Source of the DNA: an uncultured Megasphaera sp. | GTDB taxonomy: Bacteria > Bacillota > Negativicutes > Veillonellales > Megasphaeraceae | NCBI RefSeq assembly: GCF_900539295.1 | Contig: NZ_UQBH01000024.1 | Coordinates: 1 to 37,661, forward strand | DNA length: 37,661 nucleotides | Direction: 5' to 3' | Shown here: positions 23,221 through 34,791 of the stretch, in pieces | Position numbering within the stretch: position 1 is the first letter of the stretch | Layout of the letters: each line of letters starts with the position of its first letter | Made by a program: the position numbers and the translations under genes | The notes under the pieces: model-generated | Database searches by the model: none | Told to the model about the DNA's origin: nothing | The model's input: only the letters and a program-made list of their open reading frames with translations

Positions 23221-24126
23221 GTGTACATTGAAGATGAGATAGCTGCCCTGAAAAAGGAAAAAGAGGCCATTATCCTCGCCCATTATTACGTTCCCGACGA
23301 GGTCCAGGCCTATGCCGACTACGTCGGTGATTCTTTCGGTTTGGCTAAGAAGGCCGTCGAAACGGAGGCCAAAGTCATCGTCTTTGCCGGCGTCGACTTT
23401 ATGGGCGAGAGCGCCAAGATGCTCAATCCCGACAAGAAAGTCCTCATGCCCGATGCCACGGCGACCTGTCCCATGGCCCACATGGCCGACACGGCGACCA
23501 TTGAAAAGGCCCGGGCTCAGTACGACGATTTGGCCGTCGTCTGTTACGTCAATTCGACGGCTGCCGTAAAGGCTGCGTCCGACGTCTGCGTCACGTCGTC
23601 CAATGCCGTCAAGATCGTGAAGAAACTTCCGCAGAAGAATATCTTTTTTACGCCCGATAAAAATCTGGGCCACTACGTTTCGACTCAGGTGCCGGACAAG
23701 CATTTCATTCTCAACCAGGGCTTTTGTCCCCGCCACGATACGGTCGATCCGGACTACGTAAAGAAAGTACAGGCCGCTCATCCCAAGGCCTTGTTCCTGG
23801 CCCATCCCGAATGCCGCAAAGAGGTTCTGGCCCTGGCCGATTACGTCGGCAGCACGTCGGGCATCATCGACTACGCCGGCTCGTCAGACGCCAAGGAATT
23901 CATCATCGGCACCGAAGGAGGCGTCTTTTATGAGTTGGAAACGCGCAACCCCGACAAGGTTTTTTATCCGGCCATGGAAGAGGCGTACTGCATCAATATG
24001 AAGAAGGTAACCTTGGAAAAGGTCCGCGACTGCCTTCGTGACGAGACCAACGAAGTCTTTGTCGATTCCAAGATTGCAGGTCAGGCCGTTCGCGCTTTGG
24101 AACGGATGCTGGCCTTAGCTGAATAG
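23221..24126 (+). CDS. nadA: Quinolinate synthase NadA
   Basis: NadA condenses iminoaspartate with dihydroxyacetone phosphate to quinolinate using a 4Fe-4S cluster. The 301-aa protein starts at GTG 23221, behind AAAGG, and begins YIEDEIAALKKEKEAIILAHYY as the family does. The three expected cluster cysteines are C83 (ATCPMAHM), C169 (GFCPRH) and C257 (AYCINMKKVTL), closely matching the spacing in the Thermotoga enzyme. It is the first gene of nadA-nadB-nadC, the complete aspartate-to-nicotinate-mononucleotide route; nadB follows after 15 nt. Confidence 0.97.
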   Translation: MYIEDEIAALKKEKEAIILAHYYVPDEVQAYADYVGDSFGLAKKAVETEAKVIVFAGVDFMGESAKMLNPDKKVLMPDATATCPMAHMADTATIEKARAQYDDLAVVCYVNSTAAVKAASDVCVTSSNAVKIVKKLPQKNIFFTPDKNLGHYVSTQVPDKHFILNQGFCPRHDTVDPDYVKKVQAAHPKALFLAHPECRKEVLALADYVGSTSGIIDYAGSSDAKEFIIGTEGGVFYELETRNPDKVFYPAMEEAYCINMKKVTLEKVRDCLRDETNEVFVDSKIAGQAVRALERMLALAE

Positions 24127-24141
24127 AAGAAGGTAGATGTC

Positions 24142-25473
24142 ATGGAAACAGAAAAAACAGATGTTGTCATCGTCGGTACCGGCGCCAGCGGCCTCTTTGC
24201 CGCCCTCCACGTACCCCGTGACAAAAAGGTCCTCATGATTACGAAAGATGACGTGGAAAACAGCGATTCCTTCCTGGCTCAGGGCGGAATCTGCGTCCTC
24301 CACGATGCCAATGATTACGACAGCTTTATGGAAGATACCCTGCGGGCCGGCCACTATGAAAATCGCCGCGAATCGGTGGACATCATGATTCGCTCGTCGC
24401 GGCGCATCATCGACGAACTGGTCGGCTACGGCGTTGACTTTGCCCGAAAGGCCGACGGTTCTTTCGACTATACCCGCGAAGGCTGTCATTCCCGGCCGCG
24501 GATACTCTTTCATAAGGATATTACAGGGAAGGAAATCACCAGCCGTCTCTTGGCCGCCGTTCGGAAACTGCCCAACGTGACCATCTGCGACTACACGACT
24601 ATGGTCGACATCGTAACTGACGGCAATACCTGTCTCGGCATTTTGGTTCGCGACCGTGAAGGGGCCTACCGGGCCATTGAAGCCGGCAATACGATTTTGG
24701 CCAGCGGCGGTATCGGCGGCCTTTACGACCACTCGACGAATTTCCCGCACCTTACAGGCGATGCTTTGGCCATTGCCCTGCGCCACGGCGTGGCCTTGGA
24801 AAATATCGATTACGTCCAGATTCACCCGACGTCCCTCTATTCGTCCCGTCCGGGCCGGAGTTTCCTCATCTCCGAATCGGTCCGCGGCGAAGGGGCTAAA
24901 CTGCGGGGCAAAGACGGCCGGCGCTTTGCCAATGAAGTCCTGCCTCGGGATTTGATGACGGCAGCCATTCGCAAGCAGATGGAAAAGGATCAGACGCCCT
25001 TCGTCTGGCTGGATATGACCGGTCTCGGCAAGGACGTCATCGAATGTCATTTCCCCAATATTTATGAACGCTGCCTGGAAGACGGCATCGATGCCACCGT
25101 CGACTGGGTCCCGGTTACGCCGGCTCAGCACTACTTCATGGGCGGCATCCACGTCGACGGCCACAGCCGGACGACGATGGAACACCTTTACGCCGTCGGC
25201 GAAACGAGCTGCAACGGCGTTCACGGCCGCAACCGATTGGCCAGCAATTCTCTCTTGGAAAGCCTGGTCTTCGGCAAACGGGCGGCCCTTCACCTGTCGG
25301 AAGGGGAGGGGGCAGACGACCACGGCGCCTTCAGCCGTGCCGCTGTCAAGGCTGCGGATTACATCTGCCGCAACGAAGCCGTCCTGGCCGAATCGTATCG
25401 GCAGTCGATCTTAGGGGAAATGGAAAGGGAGAAAAAGAGTCATGAACAAAGTAACCATGAAATTGCAGGCTGA
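24142..25473 (+). CDS. nadB: L-aspartate oxidase NadB, short form
   Basis: This FAD flavoprotein oxidizes aspartate to iminoaspartate for NadA. The 443-aa protein shows the dinucleotide fold VVIVGTGASGLFAA near the N-terminus, the active-site region TREGCHSRPRILFHKDITG, SVRGEGAKLRGKDGRRF, AQHYFMGGIHVD with the conserved histidine, and the final FAD motif GRNRLASNSLLESLVFG. It is about 90 residues shorter than E. coli NadB and lacks most of the C-terminal helical domain, while all catalytic motifs remain. The gene overlaps nadC by 32 nt. Fumarate reductase/succinate dehydrogenase flavoproteins are related, but the operon settles the role. Confidence 0.95.
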   Translation: METEKTDVVIVGTGASGLFAALHVPRDKKVLMITKDDVENSDSFLAQGGICVLHDANDYDSFMEDTLRAGHYENRRESVDIMIRSSRRIIDELVGYGVDFARKADGSFDYTREGCHSRPRILFHKDITGKEITSRLLAAVRKLPNVTICDYTTMVDIVTDGNTCLGILVRDREGAYRAIEAGNTILASGGIGGLYDHSTNFPHLTGDALAIALRHGVALENIDYVQIHPTSLYSSRPGRSFLISESVRGEGAKLRGKDGRRFANEVLPRDLMTAAIRKQMEKDQTPFVWLDMTGLGKDVIECHFPNIYERCLEDGIDATVDWVPVTPAQHYFMGGIHVDGHSRTTMEHLYAVGETSCNGVHGRNRLASNSLLESLVFGKRAALHLSEGEGADDHGAFSRAAVKAADYICRNEAVLAESYRQSILGEMEREKKSHEQSNHEIAG

Positions 25474-26293
25474 TCCCTTGATCTTACAGGCCCTGCAGGA
25501 AGATATTACCAGCGAAGACGTGACGACCAACGCCATCCTGCCCGAAGACGGAATGGGGCAGGCCGAACTCCTGGCCAAGGCCGACGGCGTCATTGCCGGC
25601 CTTTCTGTCTTCGCCCGGGCCTTCACGCTCTTAGATGAAGAGGTTCAGGTTCATTTTACCGTGAAAGACGGCGACACGGTTCACAAGGGCCAGAAGCTGG
25701 CCGACGTGACGGGCAGCATGCGTTCCATCTTATCGGCCGAACGGGTAGGCCTCAACTATTTGCAGCGCATGAGCGGCATCGCCACCTACACCCGGCAGAT
25801 TGCGAAACTCTTGGAAGGCAGCAGCATTAAACTGGTCGACACGCGCAAGACGACGCCTAATATGCGGGTCTTTGAAAAGTATGCCGTCACTGTCGGCGGC
25901 GGGGGCAACCATCGTTATAACCTGTCTGACGGCATCCTCTTGAAGGACAATCACATCGGCGCTGCCGGCGGCGTCAAGAGAGCCATTGCCATGGCTAAGG
26001 CCTATGCGCCCTTCGTCCGCAAGATCGAAGTGGAAACGGAGACCCTGGACATGGTCCGCGAAGCCGTCGAAGCCGGTGCCGACATCATCATGCTGGACAA
26101 TATGAGCCACGATATGATGAAGGAAGCCGTGGCCCTCATCGCCGGCCGGGCTGAAACGGAATGCTCGGGCAATGTGACCAAGGAAAATATTGCGGCCCTG
26201 GCCGATATCGGCGTCGACTATATTTCCAGCGGAGCCCTGACTCATTCTGCGCCCATCCTCGATTTATCCCTTAAAAATCTGCGTCCCCTTTAG
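25442..26293 (+). CDS. nadC: Nicotinate-nucleotide diphosphorylase (quinolinate phosphoribosyltransferase) NadC
   Basis: It converts quinolinate and PRPP to nicotinate mononucleotide with loss of CO2, the last step of the pathway encoded by this operon. The 283-aa protein carries NYLQRMSGIAT, the PRPP/quinolinate-binding DTRKTTPNMR, GGGGNHRYNLSDGILLKDNH, and the C-terminal barrel strands (VEVETLD, IMLDNMS, YISSGALTHS). The ATG at 25442 is preceded by AAAGGGAG; a second in-frame ATG lies at 25457. It overlaps nadB and no clear terminator follows. Confidence 0.97.
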   Translation: MNKVTMKLQADPLILQALQEDITSEDVTTNAILPEDGMGQAELLAKADGVIAGLSVFARAFTLLDEEVQVHFTVKDGDTVHKGQKLADVTGSMRSILSAERVGLNYLQRMSGIATYTRQIAKLLEGSSIKLVDTRKTTPNMRVFEKYAVTVGGGGNHRYNLSDGILLKDNHIGAAGGVKRAIAMAKAYAPFVRKIEVETETLDMVREAVEAGADIIMLDNMSHDMMKEAVALIAGRAETECSGNVTKENIAALADIGVDYISSGALTHSAPILDLSLKNLRPL

Positions 26294-26350
26294 TTCGATC
26301 GCCTTTCTTTTTCGGACTGAAATGATGAGAAAAAATAATAGAACACGTGT

Positions 26351-26379
26351 TTGACAAAAGGCCTCTGGATTTCTATACT
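26351..26379 (+). promoter_or_regulatory. Promoter of mutY
   Basis: Consensus -35 TTGACA (26351-26356), 17-base spacer, -10 TATACT (26374-26379). Confidence 0.82.
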
Positions 26380-26418
26380 AGTAAATAACAGTGTAGAAAG
26401 AAAGAGGCTTATTGTCAT

Positions 26419-27477
26419 ATGAATATAAAAGAAGAAAATTGGAGTTCTTTACTGCTCGACTGGTTTGACGTCCATGGGAGAGAACTGCCCTGGCGCGATG
26501 AATCGCCGCGGGACCCTTACAAGGTCTGGGTGTCGGAAATCATGCTGCAGCAGACGAAGGTAGAAACGGTCCGTCCCTATTACGACAGCTGGATGGAACG
26601 GTTCCCCAATATCAAGAGTCTGGCCTCGGCTTCGCAGGACGATGTACTGCGCCAGTGGCAGGGCCTCGGTTATTATTCCCGGGCCCGAAATCTTCATGAA
26701 GCCGTTCAGGAAGTACAGGCAAAATATGGCGGCCGCGTACCGGATACGAAGAAGGAAGTACGGGCTTTGAAAGGCGTTGGTGATTATACTGCCGGCGCTA
26801 TTTTAAGCTTAGCCTACGGGAAGAAGGAAGCCGCTGTCGACGGCAACGTCCTGCGTATTTTTGCCCGCCTTTACGATATTGAAGAAAACGTCTTGTCGAC
26901 GGCGGTCAAGAAGAAAGTGGCTGCATTGGTCGAAGGCCAACTGCCTGACGGCCGGGCCGGCGCCTTCAACGAAGCCCTCATGGATTTGGGGGCCACGATC
27001 TGCATTCCCAAGCATCCCCGCTGTGAAGACTGCCCCTTAGAAGGCATCTGCCTGGCTCATGCCGAGGGCAGGGAAGGCGATCTGCCTCGGAGGGAGGTCA
27101 AGAAAAAAGCGCCTGTCGAAAAGATTACCGTCGTCGTTCCTCGTCACGGGACGAAGTGGCTCGTCCATCGCCGGCCGCCCAAGGGCCTTCTGGCCTCGAT
27201 GTGGGAATTCCCCAATGCGCCGGGAACGGGGCAGGACGGCATTGAAGCCGTTCGCAGCCTGCTGGCCGAAAAGGGCCTCACCGTTTCTGTCGACGACAGT
27301 CCGGCCGGGACGCTGAAAAGCATTTTTTCTCATAAGGTCTGGCAGCTCACCGTCTATGAAGGCGAGCTGACCGACGGAAATATCAAAGAAGAGGAGAACT
27401 GGCAGTGGATTGACCGCAGCGACTACGATGCCCTGCCTTGGGCCGGCCCGCACGGCAAGATCACGGCTATGGTATAA
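26419..27477 (+). CDS. mutY: A/G-specific adenine glycosylase MutY
   Basis: MutY removes adenine mispaired with 8-oxoguanine. The 352-aa protein has LPWR near residue 23, catalytic E40 in SEIMLQQT, the helix-hairpin-helix LKGVGDYTAG, catalytic D141 in VDGNVLR, and the 4Fe-4S loop with C-x6-C-x2-C-x5-C spacing (CIPKHPRCEDCPLEGIC). A NUDIX-like C-terminal domain (WLVHRRPPKGLLASMWEFPN) recognises the oxidized guanine. The binding site (GAGG, 26403-26406) is a little far from the ATG, but the N-terminus fits the family. It is followed after 3 nt by the phosphoesterase gene. Confidence 0.96.
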   Translation: MNIKEENWSSLLLDWFDVHGRELPWRDESPRDPYKVWVSEIMLQQTKVETVRPYYDSWMERFPNIKSLASASQDDVLRQWQGLGYYSRARNLHEAVQEVQAKYGGRVPDTKKEVRALKGVGDYTAGAILSLAYGKKEAAVDGNVLRIFARLYDIEENVLSTAVKKKVAALVEGQLPDGRAGAFNEALMDLGATICIPKHPRCEDCPLEGICLAHAEGREGDLPRREVKKKAPVEKITVVVPRHGTKWLVHRRPPKGLLASMWEFPNAPGTGQDGIEAVRSLLAEKGLTVSVDDSPAGTLKSIFSHKVWQLTVYEGELTDGNIKEEENWQWIDRSDYDALPWAGPHGKITAMV

Positions 27478-27480
27478 GCT

Positions 27481-28707
27481 ATGAAGGGAACTTTTTTAAT
27501 CACGTTCATGATCTTTGCGTCCTGCGTCTGTGTCCTGGCGTCGCTTTTGTGGGACTACGTCTTCCGCTCAGGTCACCGCAAGGCTTTGCTCTTAGGGTCG
27601 CTGGTGCTGACCATCCTGTCGGCTGCCGGCCTCAATTACTATGAAAATGCCTTTCCCGGCCTGGTCTTGTCCGGCTGGGACGGCTTATACGACTGGAAAG
27701 GGATAGCCGCCCTCATTTGGCTGCTGGCCTTTTTCTTGGCCCTGCCCTGTCTCATCGTCGTTGCCCTGGCCACGGCGGTCCACCGCTTTTGGCATCGCAA
27801 GGATGTGCCGGCTCCCAGGGGGATGACTCGGCGGACCTTCGTCAAGGGCCTGGCTGCCGTCATTCCGGCCGCTGCCTTTGCGACCAGCGGTGCCGGCAAT
27901 ATCCTCGGCGAAAGCGACTTGGATACGACGTATCACGTCTTAACTTACAAAAATTTGCCGGATTATCTCGACGGCTATAAAATCGGTCAGCTCTCAGATT
28001 TGCACATGGGGCTCTTTTTTAGTCCCCGGCGCCTTCAGGAATCGATCGACGCCGTTGCCGAAAAAGGTGTGAACCGGCTGGAACTTACGGGCGATCTCAT
28101 CGATGAGATCGTCCTTCTGCCCAAAGCCAGGGATATCATTGCCGCCAATGCTCACCGCTTTCCCGACGGCATCGATTTCTGCTACGGCAATCACGAATAT
28201 TACCGCAGTTTTTCGGCCATTACGGCCATGCTCGAAGATACGCCGGTCCGCATCCTGCGCAATGCGTCCTTTGAAGCCAGCCCCGGCTACGGCCAAGGAT
28301 TGAAGGGGAGGCGGGGCAGCGACGGCCGGCCCTTCTACATTGCCGGTACGGACTACAGTTTTGCCCAAGGGGAAGAAGCCTTTGCCAAACAGCGGGAGGA
28401 TTACGTCAGCCAGACCTTGGACGGCGTCCCCGACGATGCCTTCGTCGTCATGCTGGCCCACCATTCGGCCTTCATCGACGAAGCTTTTGAACGGCAGATT
28501 CCCTTGACCTTGTGCGGCCATACCCACGGGGCTCAGTTTGCCCCCATCGGCCCCTTGGTCACGGCTGTCGGCTTTAAATACCTGCGCGGTATGTTCCGTA
28601 AGGGAGAAAGCCGGGGCTACGTCAACCGCGGTACCGGCCACTGGCTGCCTTTCCGCGTCCTTTGTTCCCGCGAAGCCAGTGTCTTTGAATTACGAAAACA
28701 AGCATAG
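27481..28707 (+). CDS. Membrane-anchored metallophosphoesterase (YkuE/YaeI-like)
   Basis: A calcineurin-like metallophosphoesterase of 408 aa. The first 110 residues hold three hydrophobic segments. Next comes a twin-arginine-like motif TRRTFVKG followed by a hydrophobic stretch, and then the phosphoesterase domain. Metal-ligand motifs are visible as GQLSDLHMG (DxH), TGDLID (GDxxD), YGNHEY (GNHE), LAHHS and CGHTHGAQ (GHxH). Relatives act on membrane phospholipid or isoprenoid phosphates, but the substrate here is unknown. It begins 3 nt after mutY and is probably co-transcribed. Confidence 0.88.
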   Translation: MKGTFLITFMIFASCVCVLASLLWDYVFRSGHRKALLLGSLVLTILSAAGLNYYENAFPGLVLSGWDGLYDWKGIAALIWLLAFFLALPCLIVVALATAVHRFWHRKDVPAPRGMTRRTFVKGLAAVIPAAAFATSGAGNILGESDLDTTYHVLTYKNLPDYLDGYKIGQLSDLHMGLFFSPRRLQESIDAVAEKGVNRLELTGDLIDEIVLLPKARDIIAANAHRFPDGIDFCYGNHEYYRSFSAITAMLEDTPVRILRNASFEASPGYGQGLKGRRGSDGRPFYIAGTDYSFAQGEEAFAKQREDYVSQTLDGVPDDAFVVMLAHHSAFIDEAFERQIPLTLCGHTHGAQFAPIGPLVTAVGFKYLRGMFRKGESRGYVNRGTGHWLPFRVLCSREASVFELRKQA

Positions 28708-28722
28708 AGGATGATATAGATT

Positions 28723-29724
28723 ATGATGATCAACGCAGCAGTGCTCCATATTTTTGATTTCAATACCAACGTCTGCATCGTGTCGCAAAAGGCCCTCGAT
28801 TTCAGCAGCGACGTCGTCTATGAATACGTCAATAAAAGGCTGAGCCGGATCCTCGGCGATGCGTCCCAACAGACGGGCGTCTTCTATGCCACCAGTGCCT
28901 TTCAGCCCAAGCTCCAGGCCTTAATAGACGGCAGCCTGACCTTTGACGAACTGGCGGCCGACACGGCACGCAGCCTCTATCAGCTCGTAGCTCACTGCGA
29001 TGAGCCCGAGTCGACGGACCTCTTGGTCATCGACTTTCAGGATGACGACGACGTCCGCAATATCGCCGTCCTCATGCTGGACAATAAGACGGCCTATACC
29101 CATCAGATCCTCGACGACGAAGGGACGGTCTACAACAAGCTCATCAAGCATTACGCCATCCTGCCCGGTATGGCCCAGAAGGCCGAAGCCTATGCCCTCA
29201 TCCGGCTCAGTGACTTTTCCATTCACTTCGTCGACAAGAAGCGCAAGATGGACGGCGAAGATGTCTACCTCCTGCCGGACCGCCTGCTCCAATGCACGTC
29301 GGTCATTTCCAGTAAGGAAGCCGTCAAGGTCATCAGCAAGATCGCCGAAAAAGTCGCCGAAGATCATGGTGCCAGCACGGTCGAAGCCCTGTCTAAGACC
29401 AAGAGTTATTTAGTGGAAAATGCAGAAAAAGCCGACTCCTTCTCGCCGCAGGAAGTAGGGGCCGACGTCTTCGGCAGCTCGCCGGCCATGGCTCAGGAAT
29501 TTCAGCAGCAAGTAGCTGAAGCCAAACTGCCCGACGTCGTCGCTATCGAAAAGGAATATGCGCAAAAGGCCGGCCGCAGCCATAAGATCAAGACCGATAC
29601 GGGCATTGAAATTACCTTCCCGTCAGAATACATCGAAAATACCGATTTTATCCGCTTCATCAACAATCCCGACGGAACCCTGTCCATCGAATTGAAGAAC
29701 ATCGGAAAGATCGTCAATAAATAA
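28723..29724 (+). CDS. Nucleoid-associated protein, NdpA/YejK family
   Basis: This 333-aa protein resembles the 37-kDa nucleoid-associated proteins (YejK/NdpA), DNA-associated proteins of unclear function found mostly in proteobacteria. Family-like stretches are the N-terminal INAAVLHIFDFNT, LLVIDFQDDDDVRNIAVLMLDNK, and a C-terminal block with KTDTGIEITFPSEYIEN and IRFINNPDGTLSIELKNIGKI. There are no signal or membrane segments. The start may be ATG 28723 or the adjacent 28726. It lies between the phosphoesterase gene and uvrB. Confidence 0.8.
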   Translation: MMINAAVLHIFDFNTNVCIVSQKALDFSSDVVYEYVNKRLSRILGDASQQTGVFYATSAFQPKLQALIDGSLTFDELAADTARSLYQLVAHCDEPESTDLLVIDFQDDDDVRNIAVLMLDNKTAYTHQILDDEGTVYNKLIKHYAILPGMAQKAEAYALIRLSDFSIHFVDKKRKMDGEDVYLLPDRLLQCTSVISSKEAVKVISKIAEKVAEDHGASTVEALSKTKSYLVENAEKADSFSPQEVGADVFGSSPAMAQEFQQQVAEAKLPDVVAIEKEYAQKAGRSHKIKTDTGIEITFPSEYIENTDFIRFINNPDGTLSIELKNIGKIVNK

Positions 29725-29734
29725 TCCCTTTATT

Positions 29735-29750
29735 TTGTCCCCAGGGACAA
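29735..29750. promoter_or_regulatory. Dyad symmetry before uvrB
   Basis: TTGTCCC-CA-GGGACAA is a perfect dyad with 7-base arms in the short gap between the nucleoid-protein gene and uvrB. The 2-base centre is too small for an RNA hairpin loop, so it looks more like a protein-binding site. It does not match the Gram-positive LexA box (GAAC...GTTC). Confidence 0.4.
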
Positions 29751-29769
29751 CTGCAAAGAGGTGGCCCTT

Positions 29770-31896
29770 ATGGATATGTCTCATTACAATAAAGATTACG
29801 ATACGTCCCATCCGTTCCGCGTCGTCGCACCCTATGCGCCCATGGGCGACCAGCCGGAAGCCATTGAATCCCTGGCCGACGGCATCGAGTCCGGCCAGTG
29901 GGCTCAGGTCCTCTTGGGGGCAACGGGGACCGGCAAGACCTTTACCATGGCCAAGCTCATCGAAAAGGTACAGAAACCGACCTTGGTCATCGCCCACAAC
30001 AAGACCCTGGCAGCCCAGCTGTGCAGCGAATTCAAGGCCTTCTTCCCGGACAACGAAGTCGGCTATTTCGTCAGTTATTACGATTTTTACCAGCCTGAAG
30101 CTTACATTGCTTCGACCGATACCTATATTGAAAAGGATGCGTCCATCAACGATGAAATCGATAAACTGCGCCACTCGGCGACGATGAGCCTCTTTGAACG
30201 GCGCGACGTCATCATCGTGGCCTCCGTGTCCTGCATCTACGGCCTCGGTGACCCTGAAGACTACAGCGAACTCGTCGTCTCCCTGCGCCTGGGACAGGAA
30301 AAGACGCAGGAAGAAATCTTGAGGAAGCTGGTCGACATCCAATACAACCGCAACGACATGAATCTCGACCGCGGGACTTTCCGCGTCCACGGCGATACGA
30401 TCGAAGTCTTTCCGGCGGCCTTCGACAAATCCATCATCCGCATCGAAATGTTCGGCGATGAAATCGACCGCCTGACTGAAGTCGACGTCCTGACCGGCGA
30501 AGTCATTGCTGAGCGCAAGCACGTCGCCATCTATCCGGCCAGCCATTACGTCACGACCAAGGCCAAGATGGAACGGGCCTTGGGGACCATTCGTCAGGAA
30601 TTGGACGAACGGCTCAAGGAGCTGAAAGACGGGGAACACCTCTTGGAAGCTCAGCGCCTCGAACAGCGGACGCGGTACGACATGGAAATGATGGAAGAAA
30701 TGGGCTACTGCTCAGGCATCGAAAACTATTCCCGCCACCTGGCAGGCCGTAAAGCCGGTCAGGCGCCGTACACCCTCCTCGATTATTTCCCCGACGACTT
30801 TTTGATCCTCGTCGACGAATCCCACGTCACCCTGCCTCAGCTGCGGGCCATGTACGCCGGCGACCGGTCGCGGAAGGAAAGCCTCATCGAATACGGCTTC
30901 CGTCTGCCGTCGGCCCTCGACAACCGGCCTCTGCAGTTCGACGAATTTGTCGAACGGATCAATCAGATCGTCTACGTCAGCGCTACGCCCGGCCCGTATG
31001 AAATGGACGTCGAAACCAATCTGGCCCAGCAGATCATCCGGCCGACGGGCCTTCTCGACCCCAAGGTCGAAGTCCGTCCCATCGAAGGGCAGATGGATGA
31101 CCTCTTAGGGGAAATCCGCCAGCGGACCGACAAGGACGAACGGGTTTTGGTCACGACGTTGACCAAGAAGATGGCCGAAGATTTGACGGACTACCTGAAG
31201 GAAATGGGCGTCCGCGTCCGCTACCTCCATTCGGATATTGCCACTATCGAACGGGCCGACATCATCCGCGACCTGCGGGTCGGCGAATTCGACGTCCTGG
31301 TCGGCATCAACCTCCTGCGCGAAGGCCTGGACATGCCGGAAGTCTCTCTCGTCGCCATCCTCGACGCCGATAAAGAGGGATTCCTGCGTTCCGATACGTC
31401 CCTCATCCAGACCATGGGCCGGGCGGCGCGAAACGTCGGCGGCACGGTCATCATGTATGCCGATAAGATTACCGATTCCATGGCCCGGGCTATGGATGAA
31501 ACCCGGCGCCGCCGTGAAATTCAGGATGCCTATAATAAACAGCACCATATTACGCCGAAATCGGTCAAAAAAGACGTGGTCAACCTCATCGAATTGACGA
31601 AAGTCTCCGAAGATGATGCCAACTACGGCAGCAAACGAGGCGGCAAGGGCAAGGCTATGACCCGCGAAGCCTTGAATAAGGTCATTAAGACCATGACATT
31701 GCAGATGAAGGAAGCGTCGAAGCGGCTGGAATTTGAAAAGGCAGCCGAATTGCGCGACCGCTTAGGGCAGCTGCGCCAACAGTTGGCCGACATGAGCCAC
31801 GACGACACCCTGCCGAAAGAAATGGACGGCGAAGATATGCCGAGCCGCCGCTACCAGCGAAAAATCAAGCGGCCCGATGCCAGGAAGAAGCGCTAG
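29770..31896 (+). CDS. uvrB: Excinuclease ABC subunit UvrB
   Basis: UvrB is the damage-verifying helicase-like subunit of nucleotide excision repair. At 708 aa it shows the N-terminal GDQPEAIESL, Walker A GATGTGKTFT, the beta-hairpin region YYDFYQPEAYI...YIEKD, DESHVTLPQL, VSATPGPYE, helicase motif VI QTMGRAARN, and a C-terminal UVR motif (KEASKRLEFEKAAELRDRLGQL) that contacts UvrC. I prefer ATG 29770, as AGAGGTGG lies just before it; a GTG at 29761 is in frame but sits on that binding site. It heads uvrB-uvrA-uvrC. Confidence 0.97.
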   Translation: MDMSHYNKDYDTSHPFRVVAPYAPMGDQPEAIESLADGIESGQWAQVLLGATGTGKTFTMAKLIEKVQKPTLVIAHNKTLAAQLCSEFKAFFPDNEVGYFVSYYDFYQPEAYIASTDTYIEKDASINDEIDKLRHSATMSLFERRDVIIVASVSCIYGLGDPEDYSELVVSLRLGQEKTQEEILRKLVDIQYNRNDMNLDRGTFRVHGDTIEVFPAAFDKSIIRIEMFGDEIDRLTEVDVLTGEVIAERKHVAIYPASHYVTTKAKMERALGTIRQELDERLKELKDGEHLLEAQRLEQRTRYDMEMMEEMGYCSGIENYSRHLAGRKAGQAPYTLLDYFPDDFLILVDESHVTLPQLRAMYAGDRSRKESLIEYGFRLPSALDNRPLQFDEFVERINQIVYVSATPGPYEMDVETNLAQQIIRPTGLLDPKVEVRPIEGQMDDLLGEIRQRTDKDERVLVTTLTKKMAEDLTDYLKEMGVRVRYLHSDIATIERADIIRDLRVGEFDVLVGINLLREGLDMPEVSLVAILDADKEGFLRSDTSLIQTMGRAARNVGGTVIMYADKITDSMARAMDETRRRREIQDAYNKQHHITPKSVKKDVVNLIELTKVSEDDANYGSKRGGKGKAMTREALNKVIKTMTLQMKEASKRLEFEKAAELRDRLGQLRQQLADMSHDDTLPKEMDGEDMPSRRYQRKIKRPDARKKR

Positions 31897-31932
31897 GCAG
31901 CCGCGGCATGAAGATACAGGAAGGAGTTAACC

Positions 31933-34788
<2,856 letters not shown>

Positions 34789-34791
34789 GTC

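Noticed and set aside
26294..26340. Terminator after nadC
   Set aside because: AGTTCG/CGGACT can pair only weakly and no T-run follows.
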